Source of the DNA: Acidobacteriota bacterium
GTDB taxonomy: Bacteria; Acidobacteriota; Terriglobia; Acidiferrales; UBA7541
Assembly: GCA_003154775.1 (NCBI GenBank)
Contig: PMES01000054.1
Coordinates: forward strand, 37,072 to 101,071
Direction of reading: 5' to 3'
Length of the DNA: 64,000 nucleotides
The notes below the pieces were generated by a model that was given only the letters and a program-made list of their open reading frames with translations, ran no database searches and was not told the DNA's origin. Below are positions 27,510 to 37,441 of this stretch, one piece after another. Within the stretch, counting starts at the first letter, position 1. Every line of letters starts with the position of its first letter. Both the position numbers and the translations under genes were made by a program.

Positions 27510-27697
27510 CCCGTCAACCCTGCCTTCACGTTTATGGTTTGTGCGCTTGCAGGAATCCGCTTGGAAACTTCCTTCTTTTGGCTGCCCCAGCTCCGCTCCC
27601 CCGCCAGAACCAGTGCCGAGGTCAAGGCCACGGCCACCAACAACAGCAGCACCATGTACGCGACGCGGTGGGAGCGATTTGTCATTGTCACCGTCAT
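27494..27697 (-). CDS. Small single-TM protein overlapping the start of the 16-heme cytochrome gene
   Basis: MTVTMTNRSHRVAYMVLLLLVAVALTSALVLAGERSW; its 3' end overlaps the cytochrome start by 16 bp. Confidence 0.45.
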   Translation of the reverse strand: MTVTMTNRSHRVAYMVLLLLVAVALTSALVLAGERSWGSQKKEVSKRIPASAQTINVKAGLTGWRCV

Positions 27698-28346
27698 GCT
27701 CTTCTCCCTGTCAACCACCACAGGGATCAACGAATTTCATCCAATCCTCGCCCCCCGGGAATTGCCCTTGTCTTTTCTCTTGAGAGCTTGTGGAGCAAGT
27801 GGGAAGAACTGCACTCTGCGGATGCCCCAACTGCATCAAGAAAGCCTGAACGAGGGAAGCGCTCATTCATTGACCCCTATTTCCGTGTTCCTATATGCAC
27901 CCCCTGTGCCGAACCGGCTCAAAACGATAAAGTGGACCTAACCCATTCAATTGCCATTACTTAATCACTCCTCGCAGACGATCAAAGATAGTCCTGGAGC
28001 CCATTTTTGAGTGTTTTCCCTCATTTTGTGATGCGAAATCACACAGAGGACTGTTGAAAAATTAAACAATCTCCATAAACCCCTGCATTTCCTCCACTTG
28101 CAATGGCCCTCCCCTCCCAACGCCGCTCCCCCTCGACTCAGGTTTTTGCCTGTTCACTGTCCCACCTTTGCGCCTTCTGTTTCGGCGGTGGACGTTGCGG
28201 CCGATCGCACCGGCGAATCCCTTCTGCGATTTAATTGTTAAATGGATCTTCCGAGATAGCCACAGGCAGGAACTTCTCCCAACTCTGTCACGCTCCACTC
28301 TGGCAAAACAACTTCGCCAACTCCTGATCGTGCTCGGAAAGGGGAC

Positions 28347-29348
28347 CTACGCGTTCACCCGAAGCACCGCCGCTCCTGATATCGCATCATTCTTCAGCGC
28401 ATTCAGCGCCCGGTTCGCTTCTGCCAGCGGAAACACTTGTACATGTGTCCGCACCGGAATCTCCCCTGCCAGCCGCAAAAAATCTTCGCCGTCTTTGCGT
28501 GTGTTGTTTGCCACGCTGCGAATCACCCGCTCCTGGTAAAGCAATTCATACGCAAATGAGGGTATCGCGCTCATATGAATGCCGCCCAGAATTAACCGCC
28601 CGCCCTTCCGCAAGGCTCGCAACGCCGCCGGCACGATCTCTCCCGCCGGCGCAAACACGATCGCCGCATCCAGCTTCGCCGGCGGCTGCTCCAGCGTTCC
28701 TCCCGCCCACCTCGCCCCCAACTCCCGCGCCAGCGCCTGGTGCCGCGCATCACGCGTCGCTGCATACACCTCGACTCCCCAGTGACGCGCCACCTGAATG
28801 GCCACGTGCGCGGCCGCGCCAAACCCGTAAAATCCCAGCCGCTCTGCGCTATGAATCTCGCTCATTTTCAGGCAACGGTAGCCGATGATACCCGCGCACA
28901 AAAGCGGCGCCGCCTGCTCGTCTGGAAATACTTCCGGGATCGCATAGACGAAATCCTCCGGCGCCACAAGGTATTCCGCATACCCGCCGTTCACGCTATA
29001 CCCGGTGAAAAGCGGCGCATCGCACAAATTCTCTTCTCCGCGCCGGCAGTATTCGCACGTACCGTCCGTCTTGTGCAGCCACGCGATTCCCACGCGCGTC
29101 CCCGCCGGGAACCTCTCCGCCCCTGCGCCCCTCGCCGCAATCCGCCCCACCACTTGGTGCCCCGGAATGACTGGTGACCTTTTCGGAGGAAGTTCCCCCT
29201 CGATGACGTGCAGGTCCGTGCGGCACACGCCGCACACCTGCACCCGCACGAGCACCTCGCCGGCTGCCGGTTTGGGCTTTGCGAATTCTCCATATTGTAG
29301 GGGATTACTCTCAACTGCCGCGGGTGTGCTAAGGAAACACGCCTTCAT
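28347..29348 (-). CDS. Zinc-dependent alcohol dehydrogenase family protein
   Basis: [24 protein letters not shown], structural zinc [32 protein letters not shown]. Confidence 0.9.
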   Translation of the reverse strand: MKACFLSTPAAVESNPLQYGEFAKPKPAAGEVLVRVQVCGVCRTDLHVIEGELPPKRSPVIPGHQVVGRIAARGAGAERFPAGTRVGIAWLHKTDGTCEYCRRGEENLCDAPLFTGYSVNGGYAEYLVAPEDFVYAIPEVFPDEQAAPLLCAGIIGYRCLKMSEIHSAERLGFYGFGAAAHVAIQVARHWGVEVYAATRDARHQALARELGARWAGGTLEQPPAKLDAAIVFAPAGEIVPAALRALRKGGRLILGGIHMSAIPSFAYELLYQERVIRSVANNTRKDGEDFLRLAGEIPVRTHVQVFPLAEANRALNALKNDAISGAAVLRVNA

Positions 29349-29568
29349 CGTGAAGCCTCAACCTGTTTTTCCTCAGCACACCAGAATTAGGCGGCCAACA
29401 CACAGATTGACCTCACCATACCGCAAACTTTTGTCCGTGCATAGCCCTTGCCTCGCTCGCCATGCAACTCCGCTTGAAGCTACCCCTCCATCTCCCGCAC
29501 ATCCATCCTCGCTTCTTGGCTCCTCCTTCCTTGCATTCGGCCGCCTGAGACTCTAACCTAAACTCTTT

Positions 29569-30231
29569 ATGCCAGACCTCTCTCCCGAAACACTCGCGCT
29601 CGGCTTTATCTGGTACATTGCGTTTCTTTTCTCCACCACCTGTCACGAAGCGGCCCATGCCTTCGTCGCCAAACTCGGAGGAGACACCACCGCTGCCCTC
29701 GGCGGCCAGGTCTCCCTCAATCCCATCCCTCACATCCGCCGGGCGCCCTTTGGCATGATCGTTATCCCTATCCTCAGCTTTCTTTTCTCCGGCGGCATGA
29801 TCGGTTGGGCCAGTGCTCCTTACGATCCTCTCTGGGAACGCCGTCATCCTCACCGCTCTGCCTGGATGGCCCTGGCCGGCCCCGCCGCCAACTTCACGCT
29901 TATGATCGTCGCCGCTCTGGCCATCCGCATCGGCCGTTCCCAGCATCTCTTGACGGTCGATCCGCTCACCGGCAAACCCGGTCTTGTCTTCCTGACCCTT
30001 TTCATCGTCTTTTCCCTGAATCTTCTCCTCGGCACCTTCAATCTCCTTCCTGTTCCGCCACTTGATGGCAGCACTGGCATCATGGTCTTCATGACCGAGG
30101 ATCGCGCGCAGCGTTATCTCGACTGGATTCGCGGTAACAGTTTTGCCATGGCCGGTCTTCTCGTGGGCCTGGTGGTCTTCCAGCGCATTTTCCCCATCGT
30201 GCAATATGCGGCGTTCCGCATCTTTTTCTGA
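29569..30231 (+). CDS. Site-2 protease family (M50) membrane metalloprotease
   Basis: HEAAH zinc motif within TTCHEAAHAFVAKLGGD; second motif FNLLPVPPLDGS; multiple TMs. Confidence 0.85.
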   Translation: MPDLSPETLALGFIWYIAFLFSTTCHEAAHAFVAKLGGDTTAALGGQVSLNPIPHIRRAPFGMIVIPILSFLFSGGMIGWASAPYDPLWERRHPHRSAWMALAGPAANFTLMIVAALAIRIGRSQHLLTVDPLTGKPGLVFLTLFIVFSLNLLLGTFNLLPVPPLDGSTGIMVFMTEDRAQRYLDWIRGNSFAMAGLLVGLVVFQRIFPIVQYAAFRIFF

Positions 30232-30328
30232 GCCGCGCCGAACTCCTTCCGCGCTCTGCTTCACTCTGAACCATCGGCGCGCCGTTCTGTTTCTCGCCTG
30301 CACATTTGTTCTTCCTAATCCCACCTAA

Positions 30329-30718
30329 ATGCTTTCCCTGCTTTCTTGTGCCTTCTCTTCCCCTGGCAGGAAAACTGCTCTTTCCTCGTCGGGAGGAACT
30401 CTGGTGCTCTCGGAAACGCTTCCTATTGCCAGCGCTTGTCGCATTGAAGTCTCCGGCTGGGACGAGGATGAAATCTTCTTTGTCGAGAAGTCCGAGCTCT
30501 CCTGGGACGACTTCGCCGGCAAACACATCTCCCTGAAGCACATGCTCGCCGAGGGCGCCCTCGTTTTCATACGCACGCTCCAGCCGGCTTCTCTTCAGCG
30601 TTCCTTTCCCATCGCCTATGGAGCGGAGTTCATCGGCTGCGACGTTCACGGCTCTCACGAATTTCGCCTGAATCCCGTCCAGCCTCGCCACGGCCGCAAT
30701 CGCTTCCGCGTAAATTAG
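30329..30718 (+). CDS. Hypothetical protein
   Basis: ORF of 129 aa in a gap between same-strand genes; no recognised domain. Confidence 0.5.
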   Translation: MLSLLSCAFSSPGRKTALSSSGGTLVLSETLPIASACRIEVSGWDEDEIFFVEKSELSWDDFAGKHISLKHMLAEGALVFIRTLQPASLQRSFPIAYGAEFIGCDVHGSHEFRLNPVQPRHGRNRFRVN

Positions 30719-30913
30719 TTTTTTATTCCCTTCCGTTTCGGAACAATGGCCCGAATCGGGAGGCTCTCCTCGGCCTTTTCTAACCCCCTCTCCTGCTTCC
30801 GCACATCCGTTTTCTGATTTTTGACCCGTCGCGCCTCATTAGTTCCTTCATTGCACACTACTTACATTTGCCAGCACTTCTGCCTCTCCTCCGCGAAACA
30901 CTCCGCGTCCCGT

Positions 30914-30930
30914 TTGGCACACTTGTTGCC
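30914..30930 (+). promoter_or_regulatory. Candidate sigma-54 (-24/-12) promoter
   Basis: TTGGCAC-ACTTG-TTGCC with canonical GG-N10-GC spacing, 13 bp upstream of the ATG of a sigma-54 activator. Confidence 0.45.
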
Positions 30931-30942
30931 TCTTCCTTGATC

Positions 30943-32373
30943 ATGGCTTACGCAACTTATAAATCTGTAGAAGTCGCAACTCTTCACACCTCGCTCACCC
31001 CTTGCATTTTTGACGACGAACCCCTCGAGCGCGATTCGCTCTCCGCGCTGATTTCTGACATAGGCTATGAGCCCATCCCCACTGGCGACCCCGAGGAAGC
31101 TCTGCGTCTCATCCGCTCTGGACGCTCCCGCCTCGTCCTGGCCAGCATTCATATGCAGAATTCGGCTCCCTTTGAGTTTCTTGACCGCGCGCTCCGCTGC
31201 GATCCCGGCGTCCACCTCATCGTCATGACCGCCGATTACACCCTGGACAACGCTCTCGAGGCCATTCGCCGCGGCGCCACCGATTTCCTCCCCAAACCTG
31301 TCGATCATGCCCGCCTGAAGCGCACCCTCGACGAAGTTGCCGCCCTCTACGATCAGCGCCGCCGCGTCCGCGCGTTGGAGGAGCAACTCCTCAAAGACCT
31401 CGAATTCCACGGTATTGTCGGCAAAAGCCCCGCCATGCTCGAAGTCTTCGACTTCGCTCGCAAGGTTGCCCGCCACTACACCAATGTTCTCCTCGTAGGC
31501 GCCACTGGCACGGGCAAGGAACTGGTGGCCCGCGCCATCCATCAGATCAGCCCGGTCAGCCAGCAACGCTTGGCGGTCTGCAACTGCTCCGCCATGGTCG
31601 ACACCCTTCTGGAGAGCCAGTTGTTCGGCCATGTCCGCGGCGCCTTCACCGGCGCCACGGATACTCGCCCGGGCCTGTTCGAGTACGCCAATGGCGGCAC
31701 GGTGTTCCTGGATGAAGTCGGTGAGACTTCCCTGCCCATGCAGGCCAAGCTGTTGCGCGTCATCCAGAACCGCGAAATTCAGCGCGTTGGCTCTCCGGAA
31801 ATCAAACAGGTCAATGTCCGCCTTATCGCTGCCACCAACCGCGATCTTCGCGCCGAAGTTCTCACCGGCCGTTTCCGCGAAGATCTCTTCTATCGCCTGA
31901 GTTCCATCCAGATCCGCATTCCTTCGCTTTCCGAACGTCTGGAAGACATTCCGCTGCTCGTCCAGTTTTTCCTGAAAAAGTACAACGATGCCTATGGCAA
32001 GAACATCGCCGGCCTCACCCGCCGCACGCAAACTCTTCTCCTCCAGCATCCCTGGCCCGGCAACGTCCGCGAACTGGAAAACGTCATCTCCACCGCGTGT
32101 ATCACCGCTACCGGCGATTTCATTGACATCAGCGATCTGCCCGAGCATCTCCAGCATCGCAGCCCCCGGCTCGCCAACGACGAGGACTGGCATCCGCTTT
32201 CGCTCGATGAAGTCCGCAAGCACCATATTCAGAAAGTTCTCCAGATGTGCAATGGCAACCGCCTCCGCGCGGCGCAAATCCTCGGCATCGGCCGCACCAG
32301 CTTGTACCGCTATCTCAAGCGCGACGGCCTGGACATCCGCCCGCACACGCATTCCACCGGCGCCGCCGCTTAA
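30943..32373 (+). CDS. Sigma-54-dependent response-regulator-type transcriptional activator (REC-AAA+-HTH_Fis)
   Basis: GATGTGKELVARAIH Walker A, GAFTGA loop, GGTVFLDEVGE, Fis-type C-terminus; REC domain N-terminal. Confidence 0.92.
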   Translation: MAYATYKSVEVATLHTSLTPCIFDDEPLERDSLSALISDIGYEPIPTGDPEEALRLIRSGRSRLVLASIHMQNSAPFEFLDRALRCDPGVHLIVMTADYTLDNALEAIRRGATDFLPKPVDHARLKRTLDEVAALYDQRRRVRALEEQLLKDLEFHGIVGKSPAMLEVFDFARKVARHYTNVLLVGATGTGKELVARAIHQISPVSQQRLAVCNCSAMVDTLLESQLFGHVRGAFTGATDTRPGLFEYANGGTVFLDEVGETSLPMQAKLLRVIQNREIQRVGSPEIKQVNVRLIAATNRDLRAEVLTGRFREDLFYRLSSIQIRIPSLSERLEDIPLLVQFFLKKYNDAYGKNIAGLTRRTQTLLLQHPWPGNVRELENVISTACITATGDFIDISDLPEHLQHRSPRLANDEDWHPLSLDEVRKHHIQKVLQMCNGNRLRAAQILGIGRTSLYRYLKRDGLDIRPHTHSTGAAA

Positions 32374-32604
32374 GCGCTAACCAGACATTCCGCGCGCCTG
32401 TGCCACGCCTTTCTCCCGCGGCTCGCGCGCCGCTCACTTTTCCTCTACCGTTCTTTACGTCTCCTCCTGAGCGCGTTCCGATGGGCTTGCACCCTGCTTC
32501 ACTCCGCCGGGACGCGCATTCTCTCTTCGCTTCTCTCCCTGCTTACTCTCACCGCACCACCTCCGTGCGCCTCCCGCTTTCCCCGCTATACTTACGCTAG
32601 GAGC

Positions 32605-32634
32605 CGGCCTGCATTGCAGGCCGCTGCTTTTCTT
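32605..32634 (+). terminator. Probable intrinsic terminator
   Basis: CGGCCTGCATTGCAGGCCG hairpin followed by a T-rich stretch (CTGCTTTTCTTT). Confidence 0.5.
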
Positions 32635-32673
32635 TCAAAAGCCTTCCAGGCCGGACTGTTGAGGGGTCTTCCG

Positions 32674-33156
32674 ATGAAAACGTTCTCCATCCTGATTCTG
32701 CTGGGTGCGTCATGTTTGTTGCTCTCCCCATCCGCGCGAGCACAATGCGATCTCGAGGAGCGCAAGCAAATGGCCGCCGATGCGGAGATGCACCGCGAGG
32801 AGCTCGACAATCTCGTGCGGGATACCGCACGGGCTGTGCAGCTTAAGAACCCCTCATTCTTCCGCCGCGTCTATGGCGACGACTTCGTCGGCACCTCTCC
32901 CAACGGCACGGTGATGGACAGAGCTGCCCTGATTGCCTCTCTACAGAATTCTCCGGCCACGTACGCCACATTTATCGCCACCAACGTGCGCGTCCGCATC
33001 TATCAGGACACCGCCGTCGTCACGTCGGTCTGGTCCGCGCGCGGCACGCAGGATGGTCGCAGTTTCAGCCGCCAGTCGCGTGTAATTCAAATCTTTGTCT
33101 ACGGCCAGAGCGGCTGGAAAGTCGTCGCCAGCCAGGAAACGCTGCTCCCCGGCTAA
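32674..33156 (+). CDS. Secreted NTF2-like (SnoaL/DUF4440-type) protein
   Basis: Signal peptide MKTFSILILLGASCLLLSPSARA; FFRRVYGDDFVGTSPNGTVMDRAALIASL...AVVTSVWSARGTQDGRSFSRQSRVIQIFVYGQSGWKVVASQ. Confidence 0.75.
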   Translation: MKTFSILILLGASCLLLSPSARAQCDLEERKQMAADAEMHREELDNLVRDTARAVQLKNPSFFRRVYGDDFVGTSPNGTVMDRAALIASLQNSPATYATFIATNVRVRIYQDTAVVTSVWSARGTQDGRSFSRQSRVIQIFVYGQSGWKVVASQETLLPG

Positions 33157-33364
33157 AGTCGAACTGCGCTACTCTGCTTTTTTCTACTCCGTTGCCCCTT
33201 TGATCGAATGGGGCTTTTCCACCTGATTTGCCGCACTGGCCTGCTCTTTCGCCGGGTTCACGGTGCTTTTCTCGCAACACGCGCGCGAATTCCCCCAACG
33301 CCTCTTTCGCCGTCAGCTATCATGGAAGCTGCAAAACTCTTGGCCCCTTCCCCAGGTTGCCAAG

Positions 33365-34315
33365 ATGACCTACCAGAAGGTCCGCCGGAGTGGACGTATC
33401 TCCAAACAAGTTCCCATTCTTTTAATCGGCAGCGATGCCGCTGGCCGCGTCTTCTCCGAAGTCACCAAGACCGTGGTCATCAGCTTTCATGGTGCCGGCA
33501 TCGTCTCCGCAAACAAGCTCATCGCCGAGCAGGAGCTCCATATCCGTTCCATGGTCACCAATCGGGAAGTCGAAGCCCGCGTCGTTGGCGAAATCGCGGA
33601 GCACGAAGGTGTCTACACCTATGGCGTCGCCTTCCTGGATGAGTCGCTCGATTTCTGGCAACTCGAATTCCCGCCTCCCCCGCCGCCCGAGGAGCGCCCG
33701 CTGGTCCTCGCCCTTGAATGCAGCAGTTGCCGCACGCCCATCACCCTCGAGAACGGCGACTTTGAATTTGATGTCTGCGCCATTCACGGAGGACTGGTGC
33801 GCCATTGCGACAACTGCGGCATGGCCACGGTCTGGAAACAGACCACGCACCTGCCCTCGCTGCGCCCGCTTTTGGCCGCCCTTTCGCCCGCGGCAAAGCC
33901 GCGGCCTGCCGCCGCTGCCGTGGCTCTTCTCGATCTGCCGCCGGCACGCTCCGTCCCGCAGCCACTGCCGGCGCCCCGCCCCGTCGTACCGCCTGCTCCC
34001 GCGCCACTCCTCGAGCGCCGCCGGCGCGTACGCGCCAAGGTCAATTACTTCGCGTGCGTGCGCAGTGACGCTTTTGGCGATGACATCGTCGTGTGTATTG
34101 ACATGTCGCGCGGAGGCCTCTGCTTCAAGACCAAAAACCTCTATCTCGTGACCACCACCGTGCGCATTGCCGTCCCCTTTTCGCCGGATTCTCCGCAGGC
34201 TCCGGCCATCTTTGTTTTCGCGCGCATCGCCAACATCTCCAGCTTCCCCAACGGCAAGCTCTACCGCTGCGGCGCCGAATTCCTCCCCACGCAATCCTCC
34301 ACTTCGGGCATCTAG
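33365..34315 (+). CDS. PilZ-domain protein with an internal zinc-ribbon-like insert
   Basis: C-terminal PilZ (RRRRVRAKV...CIDMSRGGLCF); central CSSC...CDNC cysteine pairs. Confidence 0.75.
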   Translation: MTYQKVRRSGRISKQVPILLIGSDAAGRVFSEVTKTVVISFHGAGIVSANKLIAEQELHIRSMVTNREVEARVVGEIAEHEGVYTYGVAFLDESLDFWQLEFPPPPPPEERPLVLALECSSCRTPITLENGDFEFDVCAIHGGLVRHCDNCGMATVWKQTTHLPSLRPLLAALSPAAKPRPAAAAVALLDLPPARSVPQPLPAPRPVVPPAPAPLLERRRRVRAKVNYFACVRSDAFGDDIVVCIDMSRGGLCFKTKNLYLVTTTVRIAVPFSPDSPQAPAIFVFARIANISSFPNGKLYRCGAEFLPTQSSTSGI

Positions 34316-34351
34316 CCTCGCCCGCGTTCTGGGCAAACCCCTGCGACGGCA

Positions 34352-34384
34352 AAACGCCCGCCATCCGAAGTTGGCGGGCGTTTC
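34352..34384. terminator. Intrinsic (probably bidirectional) terminator
   Basis: AAACGCCCGCCA-TCCGAAGT-TGGCGGGCGTTT perfect stem between convergent genes. Confidence 0.8.
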
Positions 34385-34435
34385 TGGGATCTGGCAAACG
34401 CCAGGGGTCTGCACAAATTGGAAATTCGCCGGAGT

Positions 34436-35866
34436 CTAGAACATGTTCCAGAGGAACTGGTTGTAGACCTCGTGGTGATGTTGGACTTCGGGGGCTTTGA
34501 CGATGGTGCCCAGCGAGCGCGCGCAGCGATCCGCGGAAGCCCGCTTCAAGTCGGCATAGCGGCCTTTGACGTCGCCGCCGAACAGTTTCGTGGTCCACTC
34601 GGCTTTCTCGAAGTTTTCGATGGCCGTGTAAATGTTGTCCGGAAGGTAGCGCTCGGCAGAGCGCAGGTTCTTGATCTTCGCGGTTTCTCCTTCCAGCCCG
34701 GTCTTGAAGATCGAGTACATCACCAGATAAGGATTGGCGTCGGGCGCGACGGCGCGAAATTCCACGCGCATGCTGCGCTCGTTGCCGATTGGCACGCGGA
34801 TCATCGCGCCACGGTCCACGGGCGAAGCTTTCAACTGATTGGGCGCCTCGAAGTGCGGGTCGAGCCGTCGATAGGCGTTCACGCTGGAGTTCATCAGCAA
34901 GCACAGATCGTTGCCGTGGGTGAGCACACGATCGACAAAGGCCCACCCGAATTTGCTGAGCTTCTCCTCGCCCTTGGGATCCCAAAAGAGGTTCTTGCCC
35001 TCCTTGCTGACGGAAACATTCGTATGCATGCCGCTTCCGTTGACGCCCACGACGGGCTTGGGCAGGAAGCTGGCGGTAAGACCCATTTTGTTGGCCACCT
35101 GGCGGCAGATCAGTTTGTAGAGCTGGATCTGGTCGGCCGCGCCAACCACGTCGGTGTAGCTATAGTTGATCTCAAACTGCGAGGGCGCCACTTCGGGGTG
35201 GTCCTTTTCGTTCTGGAAGCCCATGGAGCGCTGCACTTCCGCAGTGGTGTCAATGAATGTGCGCAGGGGATCTCCCGGCAGCGAGTGGTAGTAACCGCCC
35301 GTGTTCACATACTCGAACTTCTGGTTCTCGTGGTATTGGCGCTCGGCGTCCGAGCCCTTAAAGAGGAAGCCCTCGATTTCGTTGGCGGCGTTGAGCGTGT
35401 ACTCTTCCTTCTTGTAAAGCGAGTCAGCGTAACCCTTCAGAACCCCGCGGATATCCGCGCTGTAGGGCGACCCATCCTTGTCGATGACATCGCCGAAAAC
35501 CAGCACTTTCCCGCCCCCGAAAATGTCGGCGGGCGCCCAGTAGAACGAGGCCCAGTCCATACCGAGCCGAAGATCGCTCTCGCGCTGCGCCGTGAACCCG
35601 CGAATGGAGGAGCCGTCGAAGGTGAGGTTGTCGTAGCTCTTGATCAGGAATTTTTTGTCGTAGTCCAGCATGTGCAGGCGGCCTTCGAGGTCGGAGAAGA
35701 GGACCGTGACCGCTTTAATGCGCTTTTCGTCGGTAAGGTACTTCAGCCGTTCTTCCTGGATTTTGCCGAAGGGCGTGCGTTTCTTGCGGTGCTCTTTCGC
35801 TTTCAAATTCAGTTCTTCCAGCTCCTCGTAGCTGAGGGCTAGAAAATTACGCAGTTCGTTGGACAT
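34436..35866 (-). CDS. glnA: Glutamine synthetase, type I-like
   Basis: LTFDGSSIRGFTAQRESDL, NGSGMHTNVSVSKEGKN; start MSNELRNFLAL at 35866. No obvious NLYDLP adenylylation motif. Confidence 0.9.
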   Translation of the reverse strand: MSNELRNFLALSYEELEELNLKAKEHRKKRTPFGKIQEERLKYLTDEKRIKAVTVLFSDLEGRLHMLDYDKKFLIKSYDNLTFDGSSIRGFTAQRESDLRLGMDWASFYWAPADIFGGGKVLVFGDVIDKDGSPYSADIRGVLKGYADSLYKKEEYTLNAANEIEGFLFKGSDAERQYHENQKFEYVNTGGYYHSLPGDPLRTFIDTTAEVQRSMGFQNEKDHPEVAPSQFEINYSYTDVVGAADQIQLYKLICRQVANKMGLTASFLPKPVVGVNGSGMHTNVSVSKEGKNLFWDPKGEEKLSKFGWAFVDRVLTHGNDLCLLMNSSVNAYRRLDPHFEAPNQLKASPVDRGAMIRVPIGNERSMRVEFRAVAPDANPYLVMYSIFKTGLEGETAKIKNLRSAERYLPDNIYTAIENFEKAEWTTKLFGGDVKGRYADLKRASADRCARSLGTIVKAPEVQHHHEVYNQFLWNMF

Positions 35867-36428
35867 GAATCTCCTTGAGATGGAGCGATATGGAATTTTT
35901 TGAATCGCTTTGTGCTGACCATGTGGTCCCTTGATGGATAAAAGGTATCGCGGTGTTCCACGGAGCGTCAATTGGAAAAAGGCGGGGAAAGAAGAGGAAA
36001 AAACGAATCGCGTGCATCAAAAAAAGTGAATCAAGCAGCGGCAACGGAATCTGGGAGGAGTCGTGACTCGGCTAAGTGCCGGTTAGAATTTCCACGGGGA
36101 ATGTCCCGTTACGGAACGCCTTCCCGCGCTGATGCAACTTCGTTCCTCGGGCTCCCACGTAAGCGCATAGTTTGCAGCAAGTTGGGAATCTCTCACAATG
36201 GCCACTCTCCTGCACTTTGCTGGCTTAGCTGTATTGTTGGACGACCGGAAGGCAACGTGGACTGGCATCTGCTAGCTAGCGTTGTTTCTCCGCGTCACTC
36301 ATCACCCCAAGGAAAGTCCACGAATTGTCCAGCCAGAACCCCCAGGGCGTCGTGATTCTACCCTAATGGAATCACGGCGCCCGATCCTCCCCAGACCCAG
36401 CCGTAGCCTCGCCGCGGCTTCTCTCGAA

Positions 36429-36462
36429 AGAAAACGCCCGCCCGTGTTGTCACGAGCGGGCG
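36429..36462 (-). terminator. Intrinsic terminator of the 36.5-37.2 kb gene
   Basis: CGCCCGCcCGTG-TTGT-CACGaGCGGGCG hairpin with a T-tract on the minus strand. Confidence 0.65.
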
Positions 36463-36487
36463 CGTGATAGGAGGGTTCTTTCTTGTT

Positions 36488-37183
36488 CTATCGGGAATTC
36501 GGCGTGCCGCCGACGGGGTCGTTGCTCGCCGCGACGTACGGCACTGTGACCGTGCCGTCCAGGCGTGCGAGCATGCCGGTCTGCGCGGGCATTTCTACTT
36601 CCTTGCCCTTCCGTGCGGCCACATAGATGGCCCCGGCCGCAAAGCCGATGCCAAAGCCCCGGGCCACGTTGCTGAACACCAGTCCTATCGCGGAACCTCC
36701 GCCTCCCCCAATCGCCATGCCCAAGGCGTCGCCCTTGTAGTCGTGCTTCTCCTGGACCACTTCGCCTTCCACGATTTTAACGTCGCGGCGGCGCTTGCTG
36801 TCTGAATTGACGCGCGGCTGCCCGATAGCCAGCAAGCTCATCTGTACCGGAATGAGCCGGCTATCCATCTCGATGCTCTTGAACGTGAGGTTCATGTACG
36901 CCTGGCCGCGAAACATCGCAAACTGTTTGGGCCGCTGAATCGTGCCGATGACGCCATGCACGCGCGTCCCCGCGGGAAGAATGATGCGGCTGTCAATCGC
37001 GACCGGTTGCGCCAGAACCGCGATGAAGGGATCGCCTTCCCTGGCGCTGGCCGTGTTGATGCCATTCACGAGCGTGAGATGGATTTCGGTGCCCTGCAGG
37101 ACCTGGCGCGGCTCGGCGTAGGTGGGTGGCGCCGCGGAGCACACAAGGGCTAATGCCAATAGAAGAGATACCACTGCTTTCAT
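36488..37183 (-). CDS. Exported hypothetical protein with glycine-zipper-like segment
   Basis: Signal peptide MKAVVSLLLALALVCSAAPPTYA; IGGGGGSAIGLVFSNVARGFGIGFAAGAIYVA. Confidence 0.7.
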   Translation of the reverse strand: MKAVVSLLLALALVCSAAPPTYAEPRQVLQGTEIHLTLVNGINTASAREGDPFIAVLAQPVAIDSRIILPAGTRVHGVIGTIQRPKQFAMFRGQAYMNLTFKSIEMDSRLIPVQMSLLAIGQPRVNSDSKRRRDVKIVEGEVVQEKHDYKGDALGMAIGGGGGSAIGLVFSNVARGFGIGFAAGAIYVAARKGKEVEMPAQTGMLARLDGTVTVPYVAASNDPVGGTPNSR

Positions 37184-37441
37184 GCAATTCCTCCTGCCTG
37201 CACGGTGCGTGCAGGTGTGATGTCCCCGTAACGTGGGGAGGTCCCGCGAACGGGACGCTGCGCTGGCGCGCGGACCTTGCGACCCAGATGCGGTCGGGGG
37301 CGCAAGGCGGTTGGGGAGGAACTCCAACCGGCAACTAGTTTAGGCCGGGGATGTCACCACTTGCCAATATGTTTCGGGGATGTGTTCTCTACGGCAACCA
37401 GCCGCTTTCTAATCACTGGTCTCTGATCGCTGCCTTTCAAA

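Noticed and set aside
28062-28298. 78-aa minus-strand ORF upstream of the cytochrome cluster
   Set aside because: Low-complexity Arg/Gly-rich, no RBS or domain support
30862-32352. 496-aa minus-strand ORF antisense to the sigma-54 activator
   Set aside because: Composition artefact of high-GC codon bias; the plus-strand frame encodes clear AAA+/GAFTGA motifs
33422-34414. 330-aa minus-strand ORF
   Set aside because: Antisense to the PilZ gene; Gly/Arg/Asp-rich shadow composition
34418-35842. 474-aa plus-strand ORF
   Set aside because: Antisense to glutamine synthetase
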